Part shown: piece by piece, positions 46,125 through 53,984 of the stretch
Layout of the letters: every line of letters starts with the position of its first letter
Numbering within the stretch: the first letter of the stretch is position 1
Assembly: GCA_025927575.1 (NCBI GenBank)
Contig: JAICLJ010000008.1
Coordinates: forward strand, 1-61,137
Reading direction: 5' to 3'
Length of the DNA stretch: 61,137 nucleotides
Source: Bryobacteraceae bacterium
GTDB lineage: Bacteria > Acidobacteriota > Terriglobia > Bryobacterales > Bryobacteraceae
Notes under the pieces: model-generated
Database searches by the model: none
The model's input: only the letters and a program-made list of their open reading frames with translations
Told to the model about the DNA's origin: nothing
Made by a program: the position numbers and the translations under genes

Positions 46125-46640
46125 TCACGAAGATACAGGCTCGGCCACCATCACCGGTTCGGGCGGGAAACCCACGAGGCCCAGGCGCAGGAACTCCGAG
46201 CGTTCAAACCGTTCCAGTTCGGCCGTCTGGCAGCCGTCGCGATGCCCGTCGGGATCGAAAACAAACATCAAACGCATACTCGCATGGCGAGCGCCGTTAT
46301 AGGTCACAACCGCGCTACAGATGGCGGATTCCCGTCGAATTTGGTCGAGTTGGACCGCGATGTGCAATCGGCTGTGAGGCGGAACAAATTGCCTGAACTT
46401 GGCTTCGGAAATCATAGTCAGCACTGGAAACACGAGGCGGGAGTGCATGCGAGCGCCCGTTACTTCCACGAGCCTTCCTGCCAGTTGCGCGGAGATTTCA
46501 ACGAGCAAAATGCCGGGCGTTACCGGAAAACTGGGGAAATGATCTTGAAACAACTCATCCGGAAAATCGGTCGTTGCATATCCCTCAGCGCTTTTGCCTG
46601 GGTTGAAAGCAGTAATCCTTTCGAGAAGACGCCATCGCAT
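46125..46640 (-). CDS. FabZ-like hotdog dehydratase
   Basis: 171 residues. DHFPSFPVTPGILLVEISAQLAG contains the FabZ catalytic His (DHFP) and Glu (LVEISAQ) within a hotdog fold; the C-terminal part (VTYNGARHASMRLMFVF) also matches. It would dehydrate 3-hydroxyacyl-ACP to enoyl-ACP. Starts 67 bases after the carbamoyltransferase stop and ends 13 bases before the monooxygenase start. No ketosynthase or ketoreductase is nearby. Confidence 0.8.
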   Translation of the reverse strand: MRWRLLERITAFNPGKSAEGYATTDFPDELFQDHFPSFPVTPGILLVEISAQLAGRLVEVTGARMHSRLVFPVLTMISEAKFRQFVPPHSRLHIAVQLDQIRRESAICSAVVTYNGARHASMRLMFVFDPDGHRDGCQTAELERFERSEFLRLGLVGFPPEPVMVAEPVSS

Positions 46641-46707
46641 TGTTTAGGAAGCCTGAACGTAAGGTCGAACGTATCACACGCCGGGCGCGAAACACAACGC
46701 TGTGGAT

Positions 46708-48561
46708 TCAAGTAGACTTCGTGATCAGAAAATTGTGTATCGCCAGTGCATCGATTCTGGTGCTCATAAAGCACTCAATCGCATCGGCAGGAGTCTCGAC
46801 AATCGGTTCGCCGGCGCGGTTAAACGATGTATTCAAAACAACCGGAACGCCCGTTCGATTCTCGAACTTCCGAATCAGATCGTAGAAGAGCGGGTTCTCA
46901 TACCGACTCACAGTCTGCACGCGAGCGGTTCCATCGACGTGGGTGACCGCAGCCAAAGTCGACCTCTTCTCCGGGCGCACGTCTACAACACGCAACATGT
47001 ACGGGCTCGTACCTTTCAAATCGAACCATTCGGCCGATTTATCTTCAAGAACGGCGGGGGCATACGGACGAAAGCTTTCGCGGTGCTTTACATGACAATT
47101 CAAATAGTCCTTCATGGGCTGCGGACGAGGATCTGCGAGAATGCTGCGGCGCCCTAGCGCACGAGGGCCGTATTCAGAGCCGCCCTGGAACCATCCCACG
47201 ACGAATCCAGCGGCGAGTAAGCCAGCCACTGACGCCGCAATATCGGGACAGACAACAGGCTCCAGGTTGGCCGCTCGTAAAGCCGCGACTACTTCGCTGT
47301 CCGTGTAAGGAGGCCCCAGCGAATCCGAGAGAAGGCCGCGTGATTTCCGATCGCGCCTAAGCACATGCGCGCCGTATAGCGCGCAACCCAGTGCCTGCCC
47401 GCAATCGCCCGCATTCGGCATCACGTAAAGATTCTGGAAGCGCGACCGGCGAAATGCGCGCTCGTTGGAAACGCTATTCAAAGCCACACCCCCCGCAAGG
47501 CAGAGATTCCGCGATGGAGTTAGCCGCGCAAGCGCTGTCACGGCGTTGGTCACGATATTGTCCAGCAACATTTGACCGGCCCTCGCGACGTCGCCATGAA
47601 TGGGTTCAATGGATGTTCCGGGACGCCGCGGCTTCGCGCCGAGATCGGACAACGTAGCCTGCAATTCCTTATGTCTGAGAAATCGGAAAGCACCGTTATC
47701 ATGCATTTCGAGGTGGGGAGACAGCGCACGATAGCAGGAATCCCGTCCGTAGGAAGAGAGTCCCATGGTTTTGCCTTCTTCTCCAGAGCGGAAGCCGAGA
47801 TAATTCGTGAACCAGTGATAGAGAAGCCCGGGACTCGATTCTGGAAACGTATGTTCTCGATGTATGGCGAACGCGGCATTCTGGACAGAGGATAGTGTTA
47901 TCGCGAGAGGCGAGCCTCCGAGCCGGCCCAGCGGTTCTCCGCAGTTATCGAGAGTGAGTACGGCCGCTTCATCGAACGGGCTCGAGAGGAATGCCTGAAA
48001 ACGATGAATCGCGTGGTGTTCGATGTTTGTAACGATTTCAGCGTTCGGGAAATAGCGGCCCAACTTTCGCCCGAGTTGAAAGCAATTTACGGCAAAGTGG
48101 GATTCGCTCGCGACCACCAGATCGATGTCACCGGGACCGAGCCCCGTTCCTCTTAGAAGCGCGTCGAGGAAAGACCGCCAGGCAGTCTCGAATACGCTTA
48201 TCGGCGGCAGGTCGTGGACGCCTTCGGAGAGCAGATATCGAGTCGTCTTCCCAAAATTCGTTTTACCGGCTCGAATCTCATCGTGCTCAGCCTGGGAAAG
48301 CAGAACCGCGTACTTCTTTCTGAGAAACCGGTCTAAATTGAGCGCCCGGACGCCGTGGGCTGAAGAAGCGAGCGCGAAACTTGCGCCGTGTCCCGTTGAG
48401 GATATTCCGAGGACGTTGTACCCGCAAGACGAGTTCCTCCATCGCCGCAAAGATCTCCACGCATTCCGAATAGCGCGCTCAGGACCGGCAAGAATGAAAT
48501 CTTTCACCAATGATTCAGTTCCCGGTACTCGTTTGCAGTTCCTTGAGTCTGCTTTCGACAA
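46708..48561 (-). CDS. O-carbamoyltransferase (NodU/CmcH family)
   Basis: About 617 residues as read from TTG 48561, but starts at TTG 48510 or GTG 48507 lie just past the upstream stop and are equally plausible; conserved sequence begins about YNVLGISSTGHGASFAL. The N-domain (ASKHR-type; NIEHHAIHRFQAF metal His) and C-domain (GSEYGPRALGRRSILADPR, VPVVLNTSFNRAGEPIVETPADAIE) are intact, so carbamoyl-phosphate-dependent transfer to a hydroxyl is expected. NodU acts on Nod-factor lipochitooligosaccharide and CmcH on cephem; here the acceptor is unknown. It overlaps the ligase gene by up to 47 bases. Confidence 0.87.
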   Translation of the reverse strand: MSKADSRNCKRVPGTESLVKDFILAGPERAIRNAWRSLRRWRNSSCGYNVLGISSTGHGASFALASSAHGVRALNLDRFLRKKYAVLLSQAEHDEIRAGKTNFGKTTRYLLSEGVHDLPPISVFETAWRSFLDALLRGTGLGPGDIDLVVASESHFAVNCFQLGRKLGRYFPNAEIVTNIEHHAIHRFQAFLSSPFDEAAVLTLDNCGEPLGRLGGSPLAITLSSVQNAAFAIHREHTFPESSPGLLYHWFTNYLGFRSGEEGKTMGLSSYGRDSCYRALSPHLEMHDNGAFRFLRHKELQATLSDLGAKPRRPGTSIEPIHGDVARAGQMLLDNIVTNAVTALARLTPSRNLCLAGGVALNSVSNERAFRRSRFQNLYVMPNAGDCGQALGCALYGAHVLRRDRKSRGLLSDSLGPPYTDSEVVAALRAANLEPVVCPDIAASVAGLLAAGFVVGWFQGGSEYGPRALGRRSILADPRPQPMKDYLNCHVKHRESFRPYAPAVLEDKSAEWFDLKGTSPYMLRVVDVRPEKRSTLAAVTHVDGTARVQTVSRYENPLFYDLIRKFENRTGVPVVLNTSFNRAGEPIVETPADAIECFMSTRIDALAIHNFLITKST

Positions 48562-50977
48562 TATGGTAGAGCAAGATGGGATGAATATTCGCCGTGATAC
48601 TCACCGGCGCACCGAAGGAAATTTTCACATCGAACTTGCCCGGCGCATGGCGATCAAAAAAGCTCGCGCTCAGATGAACTGGCACGACGTTCGTTTGCGT
48701 TTGCGCCGCGAGGAGTGCGGCTCCTGGGCGCCAAGTGAGAATCGGACTATAGCCTCGATCGATCCATTCGCAGGATTGAAGAAGACCTTCTCTGGTTTGG
48801 CCGAATCGCGGCAGCGGCGTGTAGGGGAAGAAGACGATGGTGAAAGTCGCGGGATTAATACGCGAACCGCCCCAAAGCGGCTCCCTTCGAGTCGATCCAA
48901 GCAGCGAAGCGGCGAAGAAGAGTTTTTTGGATATACCAGCCGGGATGCTTCGATAGATTGCGAGATAGTCCATAAAATGCCGGCGGGGCCCCTGTTGGAT
49001 CGCCAGAATAACCGGCGGTTCAAGACCGGCCAGCAAATCCCGATTGACTGCGTTTGCGCGCAGACGAAGACTCATATATGGATCGATTATTAGCGATCGA
49101 GCCAGCCGGCGCAGCGGGTTCCAGCCAGTCCAGCGATGCAACATTCTGGACGAGGTTTCGCCTCGCCAGCTTTCCTCATGGTCCGGATGAGCCGCGGACT
49201 GCAGGTCCGCGATTGTGACGGTTTCCACCAGCTCCGCCGTCGGAAGAGCGATACTGTATTCCGTCTCCAGACGTGACAGCAGCTGAACAAGGTCCAGCGA
49301 TTCCAGGCCGAAATCGCGCACGAGCTCGATCGTTTGCGGCGCGTGTATCTCTCTGTTACTGGCTATATAGCGACTCAGCTTTTCGATTCTGTGCTGCCGG
49401 TTCGGCTCACGGCGAACGTCCTCGAGCGTGATCGGACCATCGTCGCTTCCCGCACCATGAGGCTCATCGCCGCTGTCCGTTGCAAATGCGGCAACTCTGT
49501 CGCGATCCACTTTTCCCAGCACCAGGCGCGGAAAATCCGCGTGCGGCCAACTCGTCCAACCGCTTATACGCTCGAAAGGAAGCAGGTTCTCATTGGCGAG
49601 CCGCACGGCAGCAGTGGGAGATTCTCCATCTCGCATCAGTAAAACGGCGTGCACTTCCTCAAACCCGTCCCGATTGAGACCGAAGACGACCGAGTCACGT
49701 ACGCCCGGCGCTTCCCTCAGCGCGGCTTCCACAATCTGCGGATTCACATTATAGCCTTCCCCGGTGACAATCAGATCGCGTTTGCGACCAAGAAAGTAAT
49801 ATCGGTTCCGGCTATCCTCGGCTGCGAGGTCCCCCGTGCGGAAGTAACCATCCTGAGTCAATTCAAGCGGTTGTATACCGCGATCATAGTAGCCGGCGGC
49901 CAAATGCCGGCCACGAACGAGAATCTCACCCTCTTCGGAAATTCTAACGGCGCCGCGGTGAACCGCTTTCCCAATAGATCCCAACCGCCCTACAAACGGC
50001 CGGTTCACGGTGACGAACGCCGCTGTTTCCGTGGACCCGTAGCCCTGCACGAGAAAGCAGCCTCCCTTCCTCCAAAACTCCTCGCGCGTTCTCGGCAGCG
50101 TCGCTCCTCCAATCAACAGAATCAGAAAGCGCCAACCGAGTAAACGGCGTATACGGATCACACGCTGCAGACGGCCGAATGCCCAAGGGCCGCCGCTGCT
50201 CGTTAGCGCGCTCTCGAGCAGGTCCAGCACCCTTGGAACGGTGGATAGAGCCAGCACTCCGCTGGCGTGGATGGTTCGGATAAGGTGTTGGGGCGCGACG
50301 GAATGCGAATGAAGCACGGTGAGCCCGAGCGAGAGGGGAACGACCCCGCTTAACATCAATCCCTGGATGTGGCTGAGAGGTGAAAGCGCGAGCAGCCGCA
50401 CCGGCAGGTACCGTGTCAAGCGTTTCCAATACGAAAACCGCGCGGCCTGGACCATCAAATTGCCGTGCGTGAGAACGACTCCTCGCGGTTCGCTTGAAGT
50501 TCCGGATGTAAATAGAATCGCCGCGGGATCGGAGTCGGAGATCGACACGGCCAGTTCGTTCCACGGGCATAATGGCGTCTCAGAATCAAGGTTGAACAAA
50601 TATTCACTTGGAATCGGAATCGAGGCAGCATCCCGATTGGAACCGCAAATCAGCAGCGAAGCGTCAAATCTCACTGCGAGTTCCGCGACGCGGCCAGCGG
50701 GCCAATCCGCGTCGGCAGGCATCACTACCAATCCTCTTAGAGACGCCCCCAAGAAGAAGGCCAACCACTCAGGGCAATTCGCCGCCCAGATGAGAATGCG
50801 GGATTGAGGGGGGAGATTGCGCTCCCGTAGTATTGCCGCCGCACGGCAAGCGTTCTCATACAGACGCTGGTAAGTCCACCATCGTACTCCGTAATCGGAG
50901 CGTAGCCCGACAGCACGTCTCGATCCCCAGTTCTTCAGGGAAAGCGCAAGCGACTGAAGTGTTGCCGGCTCGGTCAT
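48515..50977 (-). CDS. fused acyl-AMP ligase / acyl-carrier protein / degenerate acyltransferase
   Basis: 820 residues in three domains. Ligase (1-495): ILFTSGTSSEPRGVVLTHGN (155-172), GYGSTETA (312-319), YFRTGDL, GRKRDLIVTGEGYN, Lys489 in VLGKVD. ACP (about 530-600): FGLESLDLVQLLS with phosphopantetheine Ser560. C-terminal PlsC/LPLAT-like domain (620-820): the HX4D catalytic motif is degenerate (Arg665 where His is expected, Asp670 kept) and no EGTR block is seen (WRPGAA there), so acyl transfer activity is doubtful. Layout recalls Aas-type acyl-ACP synthetase/acyltransferases. It likely activates a fatty acid and loads it in cis. Its stop abuts the FabL gene start region. Confidence 0.87.
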   Translation of the reverse strand: MTEPATLQSLALSLKNWGSRRAVGLRSDYGVRWWTYQRLYENACRAAAILRERNLPPQSRILIWAANCPEWLAFFLGASLRGLVVMPADADWPAGRVAELAVRFDASLLICGSNRDAASIPIPSEYLFNLDSETPLCPWNELAVSISDSDPAAILFTSGTSSEPRGVVLTHGNLMVQAARFSYWKRLTRYLPVRLLALSPLSHIQGLMLSGVVPLSLGLTVLHSHSVAPQHLIRTIHASGVLALSTVPRVLDLLESALTSSGGPWAFGRLQRVIRIRRLLGWRFLILLIGGATLPRTREEFWRKGGCFLVQGYGSTETAAFVTVNRPFVGRLGSIGKAVHRGAVRISEEGEILVRGRHLAAGYYDRGIQPLELTQDGYFRTGDLAAEDSRNRYYFLGRKRDLIVTGEGYNVNPQIVEAALREAPGVRDSVVFGLNRDGFEEVHAVLLMRDGESPTAAVRLANENLLPFERISGWTSWPHADFPRLVLGKVDRDRVAAFATDSGDEPHGAGSDDGPITLEDVRREPNRQHRIEKLSRYIASNREIHAPQTIELVRDFGLESLDLVQLLSRLETEYSIALPTAELVETVTIADLQSAAHPDHEESWRGETSSRMLHRWTGWNPLRRLARSLIIDPYMSLRLRANAVNRDLLAGLEPPVILAIQQGPRRHFMDYLAIYRSIPAGISKKLFFAASLLGSTRREPLWGGSRINPATFTIVFFPYTPLPRFGQTREGLLQSCEWIDRGYSPILTWRPGAALLAAQTQTNVVPVHLSASFFDRHAPGKFDVKISFGAPVSITANIHPILLYHIVESRLKELQTSTGN

Positions 50978-51736
50978 CTACAAACTCAGCGAATAACCGC
51001 CATCTACAATAATCGTTTGCCCTCTGATCCAATCGGATTCCGGCGAACAGAGAAACGCGATGACTCCCGCTAAGTCGTTGGGCGTGGCGACACGGCCGGC
51101 TGGCGTTCGCGCGGCAATTTCGCCGGCGAGCGCATCGAAATTCCGCAACAGCCGTGTACTGGGTGTATCGACGAATCCTCCGCAAACTACGTTCACGTTG
51201 ATATTGGACGGCGCAAGCTCGACGGCAAGATAACGCGCCATCGATTCGATCATGGCTTTCGCAGCGCCGAGACCACCGTACCCCGGAAGGCAGAAACGGC
51301 TTCCCAGGCTTGAAATACCTACAATCCGGCCTCCGTTTGGCATCGACTTAGCAGCCAGTTGTGAACCAAGCAGAAACGCGCGGGCATTTAGGTCGATCAT
51401 CTTTTGCCACGTGCGAATATTCATTGTCGAAAGCGGCTGAAACGCACCGCGCGCGGCATTGCTGATAAACACATCCAATTTACCCAGCCGACGGGCAGCG
51501 ACATTGAATAACTCGTGGAGGCTATCCTCTTTCCCAACATCAGCCCGGAAAGCCGAGCAAGGGATGCCAAGCGCTTCCACGTCGGCAACGGTGCGATTAG
51601 CAGCGGCATCGTCGTGACAGTAACCGATTCCAATCTGTGAGGGCGTCTCGAGCGCCAGACGGAGCGCGATGGCTCGGCCGATTCCGCGCGATCCACCTGT
51701 GATGAGTACGGACTTGTTTCTTAGCGTATCGGGCAT
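50978..51736 (-). CDS. FabL-type enoyl-ACP reductase (SDR, YX6K)
   Basis: 252 residues. GGSRGIGRAIALRLA NADP loop; active site is GISSLGSRFCLPGYGGLGAAK with Tyr153-x6-Lys160, the spacing of enoyl reductases (FabI/FabL) rather than the Tyr-x3-Lys of ketoreductases; the C-terminal IRGQTIIVDGGYSL and VFISNAARG also resemble FabL. It would reduce enoyl-ACP after the FabZ-like dehydratase. Overlaps the downstream glycosyltransferase gene region by 16 bases on its 5' side, and its stop touches the ligase start. Confidence 0.78.
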   Translation of the reverse strand: MPDTLRNKSVLITGGSRGIGRAIALRLALETPSQIGIGYCHDDAAANRTVADVEALGIPCSAFRADVGKEDSLHELFNVAARRLGKLDVFISNAARGAFQPLSTMNIRTWQKMIDLNARAFLLGSQLAAKSMPNGGRIVGISSLGSRFCLPGYGGLGAAKAMIESMARYLAVELAPSNINVNVVCGGFVDTPSTRLLRNFDALAGEIAARTPAGRVATPNDLAGVIAFLCSPESDWIRGQTIIVDGGYSLSL

Positions 51737-52800
51737 GTATCGGCGGATTGCGGCTCAGTATATCTCAACAAAATCTTCGCATTGCGGAATACATCATAAT
51801 GCGCCGCAACGTAGTTCGCTCGCTGCGCGCGTAAATATGGACTGTTCATTTGAGGGGAGAGCAACACTTCGGACCGGTCGGCCCATTCGACTGGTTTGTA
51901 GCCCGAGATCAGTGTTCCTCGCGATTGAGGAGTTACGATCTCCGCGAGTCCGCCAGTCGCGGCCGCCAACACGGGCGCGCCCATCCTCAGCGCCTCCAGC
52001 GCGACCATTCCAAATGGCTCATATCTGCTGGGAACCAGGACCAACGACGCTTCGGCGAATAGGTTGTCAACAGCCGAGCGCGGCAGCCAGCCGCAGACGT
52101 GACAGGTTTCGGGGAATTGCCGTGCGAAAGCGTGCACGGCAGCAGTTTCCGGCGCATCGCCGTGCCCGCCGGCAATCGCGAACTGCCGCTTCGGGGTGCG
52201 CCTTATTAACTCACGCGCCGTTTCGATGAATACGTCGACACCCTTGGAATGGCAGAATCGTCCAGCGAAAACGATGGGACCATCCGGGGATGGCTGAAGG
52301 TACACATCACCACGGCCGGCAAGCCCGTGCGGAAGAATGCTCGACGTCTGTTGCAAGCCGGGGCAAGTCTCAATCCCTAGTTGCCGCTCCTCCCGGCAAA
52401 GGAAAAAGACATGATCTGCTTTTCGAAATAGCAACTGCTGCAAATTCGACCATAGCCTCCTTTCGGTGCTGAAAGATAGTTCCTTGCGAAGCACGGAATG
52501 AGCTGTATAGAGCAATCGCAGACCGAATCGCGAAGCCATCTCGAGCGCTAGATCGGCGAGCCCGAGGCTGTGCAGCTGGATTACATCTCCAGCTCGCGGC
52601 TGCAAAGGGAATACGCGCCGATCCAGACTATGCAGATGGACGCCCAACCGGGTATCGAGCGACTCAGCCAACGGCGCAGAAGACAAGACATGAACCTCGC
52701 ATCCCATGCTGGCTAAAGCTTCAGCCTGGTTCGCGACCGCGGCGCCTATTCCCGACCACGTTGAGGGCGGATAGTCCGAGGTCAGCAGAAGCAACCGCAC
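51721..52800 (-). CDS. GT4-family glycosyltransferase
   Basis: 359 residues, GT-B fold. LLTSDYPPSTWSGIGAAVANQAEALASMGCEVHVL is the N-terminal acceptor side, and SLVLVPSRYEPFGMVALEALRMGAPVLAAATGGLAEIV the donor-binding EX7E motif with both Glu positions. It transfers a sugar from a nucleotide donor. Start is three bases after the halogenase stop, so the two genes are translationally tight. Confidence 0.88.
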   Translation of the reverse strand: MRLLLLTSDYPPSTWSGIGAAVANQAEALASMGCEVHVLSSAPLAESLDTRLGVHLHSLDRRVFPLQPRAGDVIQLHSLGLADLALEMASRFGLRLLYTAHSVLRKELSFSTERRLWSNLQQLLFRKADHVFFLCREERQLGIETCPGLQQTSSILPHGLAGRGDVYLQPSPDGPIVFAGRFCHSKGVDVFIETARELIRRTPKRQFAIAGGHGDAPETAAVHAFARQFPETCHVCGWLPRSAVDNLFAEASLVLVPSRYEPFGMVALEALRMGAPVLAAATGGLAEIVTPQSRGTLISGYKPVEWADRSEVLLSPQMNSPYLRAQRANYVAAHYDVFRNAKILLRYTEPQSADTCPIR

Positions 52801-52803
52801 AAT

Positions 52804-53904
52804 TTATCCATTAAATTTCCCGGCTAGCGACTGGCGATCTGTGCGGCTGGGCGCAACCAGCCGGTTATGGCAAAACTGGTCGGCTCCGCGCATCAGCACA
52901 GCGCCCCAGTTCTCAAGTGAGTAACTCTGCCCCATGTGCATGGCGTTGTGATGAGACTGCCCCGGATATATGCGAACGTCTGTTGGGACGAGGCGATAAT
53001 TGAACGCATACCTCATTTCCGAGCTGCGATTCGGTCCGGAGCCATGAATGACACGTTCGGAAAAAATAATAAACTGGCCGGCTTTCATTTCCGCGTTGAC
53101 CACTTTTGCCGGATCGTAATCGAATTCCAGTTGAAAGTTCACTTTATAGAAACCGTCCGGACCGCCGAACTTAATCGTTCTGACTCGCTCATGGGTGCTG
53201 GGAATAAACTGGAGACATCCATTTTCAAGCTTCGCCGGCGACAGTGCGATCCAAACGGTTAACTGAAAAAGTTCATTTCGATCCGGTGGAACCAGCGCCG
53301 GTTGAAGATAATCCTCCAACATGTAAGTGCTGGCTTGGTGCCATTGAATTTCACGGCCGCCGGGCGACTTGAAAAATAGCTGCGAGCGCCAGCACAAGAG
53401 ATTGGGGCCGAGGATCTGCGCCGCTCGTTCGAGGATTGCCGGGCTTCGCATGAACTCCATCATCTGAGGCGACTCCAGGTGCAGATCGCGATCCGTGACG
53501 ATGTGGAAGTTCTCGGACGGCAGCCGCCGTTTCCACGTCAATACCCGAATGAGCGATTTCACATCCGATTCTGAAAAACCGTCGAACGGCCCGATGAATC
53601 CATTTTCGTGAAACGAACGGATCTCTTCTGCTGATAACCGATATTCCGAATCGACGTTGGCCTTAGGCGAGAAATCCGATGGCTTCTTGTACACGCACGG
53701 CTGATCGATGTAGGCCCGCGTCACCCACGAGCCGATCACCACGCCATACATGCTCCATGTCCAGTTCTTTAAGATGCTACGAACCGGGGGCCACCAGAAC
53801 GAGATCGGCAGGTGAAGGATCTTCCAGAAGGCGAGGAACAAAACGCCCAGGAGATACAGCGTCCGTTGTCCGAACGGCCTTTCACGGGGCTCCGGTATAA
53901 GCAC
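52804..53904 (-). CDS. SyrB2-like non-heme Fe(II)/2OG aliphatic halogenase, membrane-tethered
   Basis: 366 residues starting at GTG 53904. Residues 15-45 form a hydrophobic segment (LYLLGVLFLAFWKIL and SFWW), unusual for this soluble family. The core (90-350) is the PhyH-type cupin: WHQAS with His189-Gln190-Ala191 (codon GCC at 53332-53334), His287 in IHGSG and the 2-oxoglutarate Arg298 in EMRYAF. Ordinary hydroxylases have His-x-Asp; Ala at the Asp position opens a chloride site, as in SyrB2. Other SyrB2-like blocks are CWRSQLFF, ENGCLQFIPSTH, MKAGQFIIF, SLENWGAVLM and NRLV. It likely chlorinates or brominates an unactivated carbon of a carrier-bound or lipid substrate. First gene of the nine-gene operon. 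Confidence 0.85.
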   Translation of the reverse strand: MLIPEPRERPFGQRTLYLLGVLFLAFWKILHLPISFWWPPVRSILKNWTWSMYGVVIGSWVTRAYIDQPCVYKKPSDFSPKANVDSEYRLSAEEIRSFHENGFIGPFDGFSESDVKSLIRVLTWKRRLPSENFHIVTDRDLHLESPQMMEFMRSPAILERAAQILGPNLLCWRSQLFFKSPGGREIQWHQASTYMLEDYLQPALVPPDRNELFQLTVWIALSPAKLENGCLQFIPSTHERVRTIKFGGPDGFYKVNFQLEFDYDPAKVVNAEMKAGQFIIFSERVIHGSGPNRSSEMRYAFNYRLVPTDVRIYPGQSHHNAMHMGQSYSLENWGAVLMRGADQFCHNRLVAPSRTDRQSLAGKFNG

Positions 53905-53911
53905 TGGGGCG

Positions 53912-53941
53912 ATTGTAAGTCGGGCATGTAATCGAAGTCAA
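53912..53941 (-). promoter_or_regulatory. candidate promoter of the halogenase operon
   Basis: On the minus strand: -35 TTGACT (53941-53936), 18-base spacer, -10 TACAAT (53917-53912). Both elements match sigma-70 consensus at five of six positions. Predicted start of transcription is about 53905, one or two bases ahead of the GTG start, so a leaderless mRNA is possible; no Shine-Dalgarno is visible. Confidence 0.55.
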
Positions 53942-53984
53942 TCGAGATTAGCCACTCCGAAATGATAGACTCTGATCTTCCTCG

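Noticed and set aside
46708..48561. HypF hydrogenase maturation protein
   Set aside because: No acylphosphatase or zinc-finger domain, and NodU/CmcH C-domain motifs are complete.
50978..51736. FabG-type 3-ketoacyl reductase
   Set aside because: Active-site spacing is Tyr-x6-Lys, and blocks match FabL-type enoyl reductases.
52804..53904. Ordinary phytanoyl-CoA dioxygenase (hydroxylase)
   Set aside because: The metal motif is His-Gln-Ala, not His-x-Asp, and several SyrB2-specific blocks are present.
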